A program made the position numbers and the translations under genes. Below the pieces are notes generated by a model, which did not search any database, was not told where the DNA came from, and saw only the letters and a list, made by a program, of their open reading frames with translations. Below are positions 1-7,078 of a DNA stretch of 21,405 nucleotides, one piece after another. Position 1 is the stretch's first letter; every line of letters starts with the position of its first letter. Source of the stretch: DATMGU01 sp035555315 (GTDB lineage: Bacteria > Pseudomonadota > Alphaproteobacteria > ATCC43930 > CGMCC-115725); the NCBI GenBank assembly GCA_035555315.1, contig DATMGU010000024.1:1-21405 (forward strand), given 5' to 3'.

Positions 1-17
1 CGGGGGGTTCTGATCGT

Positions 18-680
18 ATGCCTGAAGTCATCATAAACGGCCCGGAAGGCCGCATCGAAGGATGGTACCAACACTGCAAGGAGCCCAATGCGCCGATAGC
101 ATTGGTGCTGCACCCGCACCCCCAACAGGGCGGGACGATGAACCACAAGATCGTGCGCTCGATGTTCAACGCCTTCACGCGTCGCGGTTTTTCGACCTTG
201 CGGTTCAATTTCCGCGGCGTTGGGCGCAGCCAGGGCGTCTTCGATCGCGGCGAGGGCGAATTGTCGGATGCCGCCTCGGCACTCGACTGGTTGCAGACCT
301 ACAACGCCAACGCCACCGGCTGCTGGATCGGCGGCTATTCGTTCGGCGCCTGGATCGGCATGCAGCTGCTGATGCGACGGCCCGAGATCGACAGCTTCAT
401 CTCGATCGCCCCGCCGGCGAGCCAGCATGACTTCACCTTCCTGGCGCCCTGCCCGTCCTCCGGCCTCATCGTCCATGGCGACAAGGACGAGTGGGTGCCG
501 ATCGAGTCGGTGCAAAAGCTCGTCACCAAGCTGTCGCATCAGCGCGATATCAAGATCGACTATCGTATCCTGAAGGGTGCCAACCACTCCTTCGGGTCCC
601 ATCTGACCGAGCTCGCGGGTCAGGTCGATAGCTATCTGGATGCCAACCTCGCAACCTCCATGGGCGCCGTTAAACGCTGA
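18..680 (+). CDS. alpha/beta hydrolase, COG2945 type
   Basis: A 220-residue soluble alpha/beta-hydrolase. The nucleophile elbow GYSFG places the catalytic serine at residue 108. HGDKDEW near 153-159 supplies the likely acid (Asp155 or Asp157), and GANHSF gives the histidine at 190. The early HPHPQQGGTMNHK segment and FNFRGVGRSQG are typical of the small hydrolases grouped as COG2945, whose substrates are mostly unknown. There is no signal peptide or membrane segment, so it is cytoplasmic. A run of G lies about 10 bases before the ATG at 18 and is a plausible ribosome site. tyrS follows after 22 bases on the same strand, so the two may be co-transcribed. The fold assignment is firm; the biological substrate cannot be told from sequence. 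Confidence 0.9.
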   Translation: MPEVIINGPEGRIEGWYQHCKEPNAPIALVLHPHPQQGGTMNHKIVRSMFNAFTRRGFSTLRFNFRGVGRSQGVFDRGEGELSDAASALDWLQTYNANATGCWIGGYSFGAWIGMQLLMRRPEIDSFISIAPPASQHDFTFLAPCPSSGLIVHGDKDEWVPIESVQKLVTKLSHQRDIKIDYRILKGANHSFGSHLTELAGQVDSYLDANLATSMGAVKR

Positions 681-702
681 TTTTCGAGAATAAGCACCGA
701 GT

Positions 703-1956
703 ATGACCCAGTTTCGATCTCTGCTTCTGCGAACCCTGAGCGAGCGCGGTTTCCTGCATCAGGGAACCGATCTCGAGGGGCTCGACGCCCTCGCCACCGA
801 GGGACCGATTACCGCCTATATCGGTTTCGACTGCACCGCCGACAGCCTGCATATCGGTAGCCTGATCCAGATCATGATCCTGCGCCGACTGCAGCAGGCG
901 GGGCACCGGCCGATCGTGCTGATGGGCGGCGGAACCACCCGGATCGGCGATCCGTCCGGCAAGGACGAAGCCCGCCAATTGCTGACCGACGAGGTGATCC
1001 GCCACAATATGGCGGGGATCCAACGGCAATTCGCCAATTACCTGACCTTTGGCTCCGGCCCGACCGACGCCGTCGTCGCCAACAACGCGGATTGGCTGGA
1101 CGGCATCCAATACATCCCGTTCCTGCGCGATTACGGCCGGCATTTCTCGGTGAACCGGATGCTGAGCTTCGACAGCGTGCGGTTGCGGATGGAGCGCGAA
1201 CAGCCGCTATCGTTCCTCGAATTCAATTACATGATCCTGCAAGCCTATGATTTCGTTGAATTGCACCGCCGGATGGGATGCCGGTTGCAGTTCGGTGGAT
1301 CGGATCAATGGGGCAATATCGTCAACGGCATCGAACTCGGCCGCCGGGTCGACGGAACCAGCCTGTTCGGCCTGACCTCGCCGCTGATCACCACCGCGTC
1401 GGGCGCCAAGATGGGCAAGACCGCCTCCGGCGCCATCTGGCTCAGCGCCGACCGCCTCAGCCCGTATGATTTCTGGCAGTTCTGGCGGAATACCGAGGAT
1501 GCCGATGTCGGCCGCTTCCTCAGGCTGTTCACAGACCTGCCGCTCGACGAGATCGCACGGTTGGAAGCCTTGCAGGGCAACGAGATCAACGAGGCGAAGA
1601 AACGGCTCGCCTTCGAGGTCACCGCCCTCTGCCACGGCAGCGCCGCGGCGGCTGAGGCCGCCGAGACCGCCCGCCAGGTGTTCGAGGAAGGGGCGACCGG
1701 AGCCGCCCTGCCGACCATCGAAATCCCCGCCACGGCACTGGAGCAAGGCATCGGTGTCGTCGAGCTCCTGGTCCGCAGCGGGCTTGCCGCGTCGAACGGC
1801 GAAGCGCGCCGCCTGATCAAGGGCAATGGCGCGCGGCTCAACGATCGGCCGATCGATGACGAACAGCGCCTCGTCAAGACCGACGATCTCGGCAGCGACG
1901 GCTTCGTCAAACTGAGTGCCGGCAAGAAGCGTCACGCGCTGGTTCACCCGGCCTGA
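703..1956 (+). CDS. tyrS: tyrosyl-tRNA synthetase
   Basis: A class I aminoacyl-tRNA synthetase that charges tRNA-Tyr with tyrosine in the cytoplasm. The length (417 residues) matches bacterial TyrRS. The Rossmann-fold signature appears as HIGS at 50-53, with the preceding AYIGFDCTADSLH. The tyrosine-pocket motif GGSDQWGN is at 198-205, and the KMSKS loop appears as KMGKT at 236-240, close to the KFGKT form known in bacterial TyrRS. The last about 70 residues (GLAASNGEARRLIKGNGARLND and onward) form an S4-type RNA-binding domain that contacts the tRNA. The ATG at 703 gives a normal family N-terminus, although the ribosome site before it is weak. mtgA follows 27 bases later. Nothing unusual was seen in catalytic positions. 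Confidence 0.97.
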   Translation: MTQFRSLLLRTLSERGFLHQGTDLEGLDALATEGPITAYIGFDCTADSLHIGSLIQIMILRRLQQAGHRPIVLMGGGTTRIGDPSGKDEARQLLTDEVIRHNMAGIQRQFANYLTFGSGPTDAVVANNADWLDGIQYIPFLRDYGRHFSVNRMLSFDSVRLRMEREQPLSFLEFNYMILQAYDFVELHRRMGCRLQFGGSDQWGNIVNGIELGRRVDGTSLFGLTSPLITTASGAKMGKTASGAIWLSADRLSPYDFWQFWRNTEDADVGRFLRLFTDLPLDEIARLEALQGNEINEAKKRLAFEVTALCHGSAAAAEAAETARQVFEEGATGAALPTIEIPATALEQGIGVVELLVRSGLAASNGEARRLIKGNGARLNDRPIDDEQRLVKTDDLGSDGFVKLSAGKKRHALVHPA

Positions 1957-1983
1957 CGCGGTGCTGCAACGGAGATAAGAGGA

Positions 1984-2670
1984 ATGCGGGCACGCCGCCT
2001 GCTGCGCATCGCGGCCGTCGGCGTGGGGCTGTTCGTCGGGCTTTCCCTGTTGATCGTCGTCCTCTACCGCTTCGTGCCGCCGCCGGTGACGCCGCTGATG
2101 GTGCTGCGCGTCGTCGAGGGCGAGTCGATGCGGCGCGACTGGCTGCCGACGGCGGCGCTTCCGCAAGTGATCGCGGCGGCGGTGCTCGCCTCGGAGGACC
2201 AGCGCTTTTGCCTCCATGACGGTTTCGACTACGTCGAGATGGACCGGGCATGGCAAGCCTATCGGGCGGGCGGCAGCCTGCGCGGCGCCAGCACCTTGAG
2301 CCAGCAGACCGCCAAGAACCTGTTCCTGCTGCCGGTCCGCTCGTTCCTGCGCAAGGGACTGGAGGCGTATTTCACCGTGCTGATCGAGGCGATCTGGCCG
2401 AAATGGCGGATCGCGCAAGTCTATCTCGATACGGTGGAATGGGGTCCGGGCGTCTATGGCATCGAGGCCGGCAGCCAATATGCCTTCGGCCATCCGGCAG
2501 CCCGCCTGTCCCGACGGGAGGCGGCCCTGCTGGCCGCGATCCTGCCGAACCCGCGCCGCTGGTCGGCCGCCGCCCCGACCGCCTATATCCGGCGACGCGC
2601 CGACATCATTCTGACGCGGATGGAGCGGCAGGAGGCCGATACATCCTGCGTGGCGTCCCTCGGCCGCTGA
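1984..2670 (+). CDS. mtgA: monofunctional peptidoglycan glycosyltransferase
   Basis: A GT51-family enzyme that polymerises lipid II into glycan strands without a transpeptidase domain. A basic start followed by one hydrophobic segment at about 8-28 anchors it in the inner membrane, with the catalytic domain outside. Family motifs are in order: SEDQRF at 70-75 with catalytic Glu71, GASTLSQQTAKNLF at 101-114, VEWGPGVYGIEAG at 151-163, and LSRREAALLAAILPNP at 175-190. The 228-residue length is normal for MtgA and too short for a bifunctional PBP1. GGAG at 1971-1974 lies 9 bases before the ATG. It is the last gene of the left core block and ends tail-to-tail with the FAD oxidoreductase gene 13 bases away. 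Confidence 0.95.
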   Translation: MRARRLLRIAAVGVGLFVGLSLLIVVLYRFVPPPVTPLMVLRVVEGESMRRDWLPTAALPQVIAAAVLASEDQRFCLHDGFDYVEMDRAWQAYRAGGSLRGASTLSQQTAKNLFLLPVRSFLRKGLEAYFTVLIEAIWPKWRIAQVYLDTVEWGPGVYGIEAGSQYAFGHPAARLSRREAALLAAILPNPRRWSAAAPTAYIRRRADIILTRMERQEADTSCVASLGR

Positions 2671-2683
2671 GAAAGCCTACGCG

Positions 2684-4090
2684 TCAGAGCACCTTGCCGG
2701 GATTGAGCAGCCCATGGGGATCCATGGCCCGCTTGATGGTTCGCATCAGAGCGAGTTCTTCCGCCGTCCGCGAAAAGGACAGGAACGGCTTCTTCTTCAA
2801 GCCGATGCCGTGCTCCGCCGAGACGGTGCCGCCATGCTGCCGGACCAGATTGTAGACGACATCGTCGATGGCATCGAAGGGCTGGGTTTCGGCGCCCGGC
2901 ACGCACGCGATGATGTGCATGTTGCCGTCCGCGATATGCCCGTAGAAGAGGCTGATGCAGCCGGGGATCTCGACCGCCAGCTTGGCGCGGCACACCCGCG
3001 CATAGGCATCCATATCCGAAACCGACAGGCCGATATCGAAGGAAGCATGGGGGCCGAGCACCTGCTTGAAGTCGGCGGCGGCGTCCCGCGTGCCCCAGAA
3101 TGCCGTCACATCGGCGATCGACTGCGCCACCGCCGCGTCTTCGACGGTGCCGGCCTCCGCCCGACCCTCCAGCCACGCGTCGAAACGCTCCGGACCCGAC
3201 CCGTCGCTGCCCTGCGCCTCCACCAGCACATAGAACGCATGGTCGCCACGGATCGGCTTGCGCACGCCGCTCACCCGCTCGGTGGCGACCTCCCAGTAAT
3301 CCGGCCACATCACTTCGAAAGCCGACAGGAGCGGGCCGAGCGACTGTCGGGCGCTGGCAAGCAACTCCAGGACCGCGTCGTAGCTCTCGAGGCCGCATAT
3401 GGCCGCCATGGTGCAGGCCGGCCTGGGAAACAACCGCAGGACCACGCGGGTGATGATGCCGAGCGTTCCCTCGCTGCCGATGAACAACTGCTTGAGATCG
3501 TAGCCCGCGTTGTTCTTCAGCATCTTGTTCAGGCTGGTCATGAGCGTGCCATCCGGCAGCACCACTTCAATCCCCAGGACCATGTCGCGCGTCATGCCGT
3601 ACCGAAGGACCCGGTTGCCGCCCGCATTGGTCGAGAGATTGCCGCCGATGGCACAGGATCCACGGGCGCCGAGGTCGAGCGCGAAGAAGAAACCGGCGGC
3701 GTCGGCCGCGCGCTGGATGGTCTCGAGTGTCGTACCGGCACGCACCGTCATCGTCGCCGAAGCCGGATCGATCTCCTCGATACCCACCAGCCGTTCGAGG
3801 GAAAGCGCGATCGCGCCTTCGATCGGCCGGGCGCCACCGGCGAGGCCGGTCAATCCGCCTTGCGGCACCACCGCGATCCCATGCTCGGCAGCGATGCGCA
3901 TCGCCGTCGAGACACCCTGCGGATCGGCGGGCCGGACGACCGCGAGCGGCCGCACGGATTCGAGGGTGCTCCAATCCTGCTCGTTGCGCGCCGGTATGTC
4001 GGTCCCCGAAAGCACGGCCAAGGAACCGAGGGCCTCCCGAAGCCGGTCGACGACATCGGGAACGGTATGTGTGGCGGGGCTAGCAACCAT
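2684..4090 (-). CDS. FAD-linked 2-hydroxyacid dehydrogenase (GlcD/D2HGDH/D-LDH type)
   Basis: A 468-residue flavoprotein of the VAO/PCMH fold that oxidises a 2-hydroxyacid to the 2-keto acid and normally passes electrons to a quinone or flavoprotein. The FAD-binding half carries VPQGGLTGLAGG at 75-86, IGGNLSTNAGG at 148-158 and GSEGTLGIIT at 205-214. The C-terminal FAD-oxidase half carries the metal-binding GHIADGNMH at 384-392, SAEHGIG at 424-430 and the family's usual ending HGLLNPGKVL. No membrane segment is present. It lies 32 bases downstream of the HpcH/HpaI aldolase gene on the same strand, so the two probably form an operon, and it may oxidise a hydroxyacid derived from the aldolase product. 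D-lactate, glycolate, D-2-hydroxyglutarate or a sugar acid cannot be distinguished by eye. Confidence 0.9.
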   Translation of the reverse strand: MVASPATHTVPDVVDRLREALGSLAVLSGTDIPARNEQDWSTLESVRPLAVVRPADPQGVSTAMRIAAEHGIAVVPQGGLTGLAGGARPIEGAIALSLERLVGIEEIDPASATMTVRAGTTLETIQRAADAAGFFFALDLGARGSCAIGGNLSTNAGGNRVLRYGMTRDMVLGIEVVLPDGTLMTSLNKMLKNNAGYDLKQLFIGSEGTLGIITRVVLRLFPRPACTMAAICGLESYDAVLELLASARQSLGPLLSAFEVMWPDYWEVATERVSGVRKPIRGDHAFYVLVEAQGSDGSGPERFDAWLEGRAEAGTVEDAAVAQSIADVTAFWGTRDAAADFKQVLGPHASFDIGLSVSDMDAYARVCRAKLAVEIPGCISLFYGHIADGNMHIIACVPGAETQPFDAIDDVVYNLVRQHGGTVSAEHGIGLKKKPFLSFSRTAEELALMRTIKRAMDPHGLLNPGKVL

Positions 4091-4122
4091 GATCGTCCGA
4101 CTTTCCGAGGGGGTGATTAGGA

Positions 4123-4968
4123 TCAGTAGGTTGGTCTGGGCGCCACGGCCGGAGCCTCGGTCGTGGCCGAACCGGAACGGCTTTCACGAAACCGCGCTTG
4201 TTCCCGCGCGCAGGCCAGGGCGGCGTCGCGCAGCAGGGTCACGTCGCTCGCGAGCGGCACCAGTTGGTAGCCGCTCTCGAACAAGCTCTGCCATGTGGCG
4301 CCCGCGCTCGGCACGGTGCCCATCGGCTTGCCGGATGCCCGCATCGCGGTCTCGGCCCGTGCCACCAGCGCGCGCACTTCCGGTGTGTCGAGTTGTTCCA
4401 GTCGACCGATCGATCCGGCCATGTCGTTGACGCCGAGAAACGGCACATCGACACCGTCGACCGCGCAGATCTCCGCCGCGCGCCCGACGGCCTCGGCCGA
4501 TTCGATCTGGATGACGAGCAGCAACTCATCGTTGGCGCGCTTTACGTAGTCGACGGTCTCGCCGTAAGCGGAGGCCCGCACCAGAGGCGCCCCATAGCCC
4601 CGGAACCCTTGCGGCGGATAGCGGCACGCCCGCACGGCGGCCCGTGCTTCCTCGGGCGTCTCGACCGAGGGGATCATGATCGAGGTCGCGCCCGCGTCGA
4701 GCACCCGCTTGAGGAACACCGGGTCGTTCCACGGTACGCGCACGATGCACGGGGTTCCGGTTCCCTGCAGGACGCGAAGCACGTCCACCGCGTCTTTCAG
4801 GTCGCCCTGACCGTGCTCCAGATCAAAGATGAGGAAATCGAACCCTTGGTGGCCCAGGATTTCCGCATTGGTGGCACTGCCCGTTTCGATCCAAGCGCCG
4901 AACAGGGCCTCGCCCCGCAGGAGACGTTGCTTCAGCAGGTTCGGCTTCAGCAGATTCGGCTCGACCAT
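4123..4968 (-). CDS. HpcH/HpaI family aldolase (2-keto-3-deoxy-acid / 4-hydroxy-2-oxo-acid aldolase)
   Basis: A class II, metal-dependent aldolase of 281 residues expected to split a 4-hydroxy-2-oxo acid into pyruvate and an aldehyde. TIM-barrel landmarks: FGAWIETGSATNAEILG at 23-39, FDLEHGQGD at 48-56 with the base histidine at 52, VRVPW at 76-80, IMIPSVETPEEA at 98-109, IQIESAEA with the metal ligand Glu156, and LGVNDMAGSIG with metal ligand Asp182. I chose the ATG at 4968 because AGGGGGAG lies 4 bases upstream. A longer ATG start at 5034 adds 22 residues not expected in the family. The first residues contain a doubled PNLLK. The C-terminus ends in a low-complexity Ser/Ala/Pro tail. It is divergent from the GntR gene, which likely controls it. 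Confidence 0.9.
   Translation of the reverse strand: MVEPNLLKPNLLKQRLLRGEALFGAWIETGSATNAEILGHQGFDFLIFDLEHGQGDLKDAVDVLRVLQGTGTPCIVRVPWNDPVFLKRVLDAGATSIMIPSVETPEEARAAVRACRYPPQGFRGYGAPLVRASAYGETVDYVKRANDELLLVIQIESAEAVGRAAEICAVDGVDVPFLGVNDMAGSIGRLEQLDTPEVRALVARAETAMRASGKPMGTVPSAGATWQSLFESGYQLVPLASDVTLLRDAALACAREQARFRESRSGSATTEAPAVAPRPTY
4931..4960 (-). repeat. 15-bp in-frame tandem duplication in the aldolase N-terminus
   Basis: Two adjacent 15-base units, TTCAGCAGGTTCGGC (4931-4945) and TTCAGCAGATTCGGC (4946-4960) on the + strand, differ at one base. In the gene they encode PNLLK twice (residues 4-13). It is probably a replication-slippage duplication that keeps the frame. Confidence 0.85.
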
Positions 4969-4972
4969 TCCA

Positions 4973-4980
4973 CTCCCCCT
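4973..4980 (-). promoter_or_regulatory. ribosome binding site of the aldolase gene
   Basis: The minus-strand word AGGGGGAG sits 4 bases before the ATG at 4968. It decides between that start and the longer one at 5034, which has no comparable site. Confidence 0.65.
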
Positions 4981-5144
4981 GGCTGCCTTGACCGAGATCT
5001 GGAACCGTGATCCGGCGGCACTGGTGACAGGCATTGAAACACGGCTGGCCGATCGATGCCTATGGCGGAGCAGTCTGCTGCCGGAGCAGGCCGCGGTTCA
5101 ACCGCATCTACGACATGGTCCCGCGTCTCGATGATTTGAACGAT

Positions 5145-5172
5145 TTATCAGCGCCCGAAACTGAAGTACAGT
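5145..5172 (+). promoter_or_regulatory. candidate promoter of the GntR regulator gene
   Basis: TTATCA (5145-5150) resembles a -35 box (4 of 6) and TACAGT (5167-5172) a -10 box (4 of 6), with a 16-base spacer. The -10 box lies inside the palindrome cluster at 5166-5188, so binding there would block this promoter. Weak matches; position only inferred. Confidence 0.25.
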
Positions 5173-5188
5173 ACCTTTCCAAAGGAAC
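5166..5188. promoter_or_regulatory. overlapping palindromes, candidate GntR operator
   Basis: GTACAGTAC (5166-5174) is symmetric about its central A. It overlaps an 18-base near-palindrome GTACCTTTCCAAAGGAAC (5171-5188), which has one mismatched pair and perfect CCTTT/AAAGG arms. The site lies in the intergenic region between the divergent aldolase and GntR genes, where FCD-type regulators normally bind to control themselves and the divergent operon. The word GTACCTT recurs upstream of the lactonase gene (6964-6970). Confidence 0.4.
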
Positions 5189-5211
5189 CCGTGTCGGCAG
5201 GTTCCGGTTCC
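5184..5211. repeat. GGAACC / GGTTCC inverted repeat with a second tandem arm
   Basis: GGAACC (5184-5189) is followed after 10 bases by GGTTCC (5200-5205), its exact reverse complement, and immediately by a second GGTTCC (5206-5211). It overlaps the edge of the palindrome at 5171-5188 and ends 19 bases before the GntR start. It could be an extra operator half-site set or an RNA hairpin in the leader. Confidence 0.4.
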
Positions 5212-5230
5212 GTGCGACACTGTCCGTAAC

Positions 5231-5947
5231 ATGCTTGAAATGACCAAAATTCACGCCGCTGAATTGACCATCAATCGCCCGCTCTCGCTCACCGCCATGG
5301 TGGCAGAGCGGCTGCGGCAGGCGATCATCGATTCGGAACTTCCGCTCGGCAGCGAATTATCCGAGGTCGGTTTGGCGGCGAAGCTCGGCGTCAGCCGGAC
5401 GCCGGTGCGGGAAGCCCTGTCCATGCTTCAACTGCAGGGCATGGTGAACATCATCCCGCAAAAGGGCAGCTACGTCTTCTTTCCCACCGAGCAAGATCTC
5501 GTCGACCTGTGCGAATACCGGATCGTGATCGAGCAACGGGCGGTGAGCTTTTCCATGGCACGCCGGCGCGACATCACCCTTGCGATGCTTCGGGACGCGG
5601 TGGCCGCCATGGAAGAGGCGCGCCGCGGGGGCGACGCCGTGGCCTATTCCAGGGCCGATACGATGTTCCACGAGGCCTTCATCAAGAACTGCTGCAATCG
5701 CTACCTGCAGGATGGCTACGCGCTGGCGGCCGGACCGATCGCGACGCTGCGCACCCACCTCTCGGTACCGCTCGCCGGCGTGCAGGATCGCTCGTTCGTG
5801 GAGCATCAGCAGATCGTCAATGACTTCGCGAACGGCGATATCATCGCCATCGACGCGATGCTGGTTCGTCATATCCTCGGCACGCGGGCCTCCTACGTGA
5901 CGGCGCTCCAGCAAGGCTTGATCGGCGGCATGGGGCACCCAGCCTAG
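5231..5947 (+). CDS. GntR family transcriptional regulator, FCD subfamily
   Basis: A 238-residue DNA-binding regulator. The N-terminal winged helix-turn-helix spans about 18-85, with SEVGLAAKLGVSRTPVREAL at 44-63 as the recognition region and PQKGSYVF as the wing. The C-terminal all-helical FCD domain has the metal-ligand set Asp143 and His147 (RADTMFHEAF), His192 (EHQQI) and His214 (LVRHILGTR). FCD regulators usually bind small carboxylates or sugar acids and repress nearby catabolic genes. It is divergent from the aldolase-FAD oxidase pair and meets the lactonase gene tail-to-tail 22 bases away. No good ribosome site precedes the ATG at 5231; an in-frame ATG at 5240 is an alternative start. 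Effector unknown, but a 2-keto-3-deoxy acid or lactone from this cluster is plausible. Confidence 0.93.
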   Translation: MLEMTKIHAAELTINRPLSLTAMVAERLRQAIIDSELPLGSELSEVGLAAKLGVSRTPVREALSMLQLQGMVNIIPQKGSYVFFPTEQDLVDLCEYRIVIEQRAVSFSMARRRDITLAMLRDAVAAMEEARRGGDAVAYSRADTMFHEAFIKNCCNRYLQDGYALAAGPIATLRTHLSVPLAGVQDRSFVEHQQIVNDFANGDIIAIDAMLVRHILGTRASYVTALQQGLIGGMGHPA

Positions 5948-5969
5948 CGCCCACACGCTCGCCGGTGCG

Positions 5970-6884
5970 TCAGAACGTCTTGGCGCCGTTGACCCGCAGC
6001 CTCATCCCGTAAAGCGACGTCGTTCCGCAGATGTAGAGATAGTTCCGCTTCGCGCCGCCGAAGCACACATTGGCAACGACTTCGGGAACGCGGATCTTGC
6101 CGATCAAGGTGCCGTCGGGATCATAGCAATGCACGCCGTCGCCGGCGCTCGTCCAGATCCGGCCCTCGGTATCGAGCCGCAATCCATCGAAGAAGCCGAC
6201 CGTACAGGCCGCGAAAACGCCCTGATCACGCAGCTTGCCGGACGCGTCGACCGAAAAGCTGCGAATATGGGCCGGGCCGTCGGGCCGGTGGCTGCGTCCG
6301 GTATCGACGATATAGAGGATGCGCTCGTCCGGCGAAAAGGCGAGGCCGTTCGGTTGGACGAAGTCATCGGCGACGACGCGCAACTCGCCACCGACCGGGT
6401 CGATCCGATAGACAAAATTCCCGGCTTGCTCGCTGTCCGATCGGTGCCCCTCATAGTCGGAGTCGATGCCATAGGTCGGGTCGGTGAACCAGATGCTGTT
6501 ATCGGATTTCACCACGACATCGTTAGGACTGTTGAGGCGGCGGCCGCCATGGCTGTCCGCGAGGGTCACCACCGTCCCGTCGAACTCGGTCCGCGACACC
6601 CGTCGCCCGCCATGTTCGCAGGTGACGAAGCGCCCCGATCGATCGACCGTATTGCCGTTCGAATACCCCGCGGGGTGACGGAAAACCGAAACGGCGCCGC
6701 TGCATTCGTCGAGACGCAACATCCTGTCGTTCGGTATGTCGGACCAAATCAGCGAGCGCGCCGCCGGTAAATAGGCGGGCCCCTCCGCCCAGCGGCACCC
6801 GGTGAAAAGCGTGTCCAGCGCCGCCGTGCCGACGAAGAGACGGCTGAAACGATCATCCAGGGTTTCAAAGCAACTCGCGGACAT
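5970..6884 (-). CDS. SMP-30/gluconolactonase family lactonase
   Basis: A six-bladed beta-propeller metal enzyme of 304 residues, likely hydrolysing a sugar lactone to the free aldonic acid. Visible family motifs: WAEGPAY with metal ligand Glu34, CEHGGRRVSR at 89-98, NSPNDVVV around Asn121, WFTDPTYG at 132-139, QPNGLAFSPDE with Asn179, and FDGLRLDTEGRIW with Asp233. No signal peptide is evident from the chosen start, so it acts in the cytoplasm. The ATG at 6884 was selected because a perfect AGGAGG lies 6 bases upstream; the open frame extends to 6962 but that extension has no ribosome site. It is transcribed alone, tail-to-tail with the GntR gene. Its place in the pathway is probably the step before the dehydratases. 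Confidence 0.92.
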   Translation of the reverse strand: MSASCFETLDDRFSRLFVGTAALDTLFTGCRWAEGPAYLPAARSLIWSDIPNDRMLRLDECSGAVSVFRHPAGYSNGNTVDRSGRFVTCEHGGRRVSRTEFDGTVVTLADSHGGRRLNSPNDVVVKSDNSIWFTDPTYGIDSDYEGHRSDSEQAGNFVYRIDPVGGELRVVADDFVQPNGLAFSPDERILYIVDTGRSHRPDGPAHIRSFSVDASGKLRDQGVFAACTVGFFDGLRLDTEGRIWTSAGDGVHCYDPDGTLIGKIRVPEVVANVCFGGAKRNYLYICGTTSLYGMRLRVNGAKTF

Positions 6885-6890
6885 GAAGAC

Positions 6891-6896
6891 CCTCCT
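6891..6896 (-). promoter_or_regulatory. ribosome binding site of the lactonase gene
   Basis: A perfect AGGAGG on the minus strand lies 6 bases before the ATG at 6884. It settles the start against the longer frame beginning at 6962. Confidence 0.75.
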
Positions 6897-6922
6897 CAGC
6901 AACATAGGAACAGATACAGGGC

Positions 6923-6941
6923 GCGCGTCGTCGCGACGCGC
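6923..6941. repeat. perfect 8-bp inverted repeat in the lactonase leader
   Basis: GCGCGTCG (6923-6930), loop TCG, CGACGCGC (6934-6941). The stem is perfect and very G+C-rich, about 40 bases before the lactonase start. There is no T-run on either side, so it does not look like an intrinsic terminator; it could be an operator or a leader hairpin. Confidence 0.5.
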
Positions 6942-6963
6942 TTGAACGCCGTTATGACACAAT

Positions 6964-6978
6964 GTACCTTAGGTGCAC
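6964..6978. promoter_or_regulatory. candidate operator upstream of the lactonase gene
   Basis: GTACCTTAGGTGCAC contains the symmetric core ACCT-T-AGGT and repeats the 7-base word GTACCTT found in the palindrome before the GntR gene (5171-5177). It lies about 80 bases upstream of the lactonase ATG, within reach of its promoter. The shared word is short, so regulation by the same GntR protein is only an inference. Confidence 0.25.
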
Positions 6979-7078
6979 CATGCTCGACACTCCTTGACGG
7001 ATGCGATGGGGCAAGGACGACTTGAAACAATGCAACAAGGCCTCCGTCCAATAGAAGCCAAATGTCTGTGACGGCACA

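Noticed and set aside
703..1956. Possible T-box or other leader control for tyrS
   Set aside because: The gap to the upstream hydrolase gene is only 22 bases, too short for a T-box, and such control is rare in proteobacteria.
1207..2493. A 428-codon minus-strand frame across tyrS and mtgA
   Set aside because: It is antisense to two genes with clear family motifs and has a biased, motif-free composition.
2671..2683. CTGA...TCAG arms around the mtgA/FAD gene junction as a terminator
   Set aside because: Only four pairs around a 13-base loop and no T-run.
2714..4120. A 468-codon open frame antisense to the FAD oxidoreductase
   Set aside because: The minus-strand protein has all FAD and metal motifs in order. 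The + frame is rich in Arg, His and Ala with no recognisable domain.
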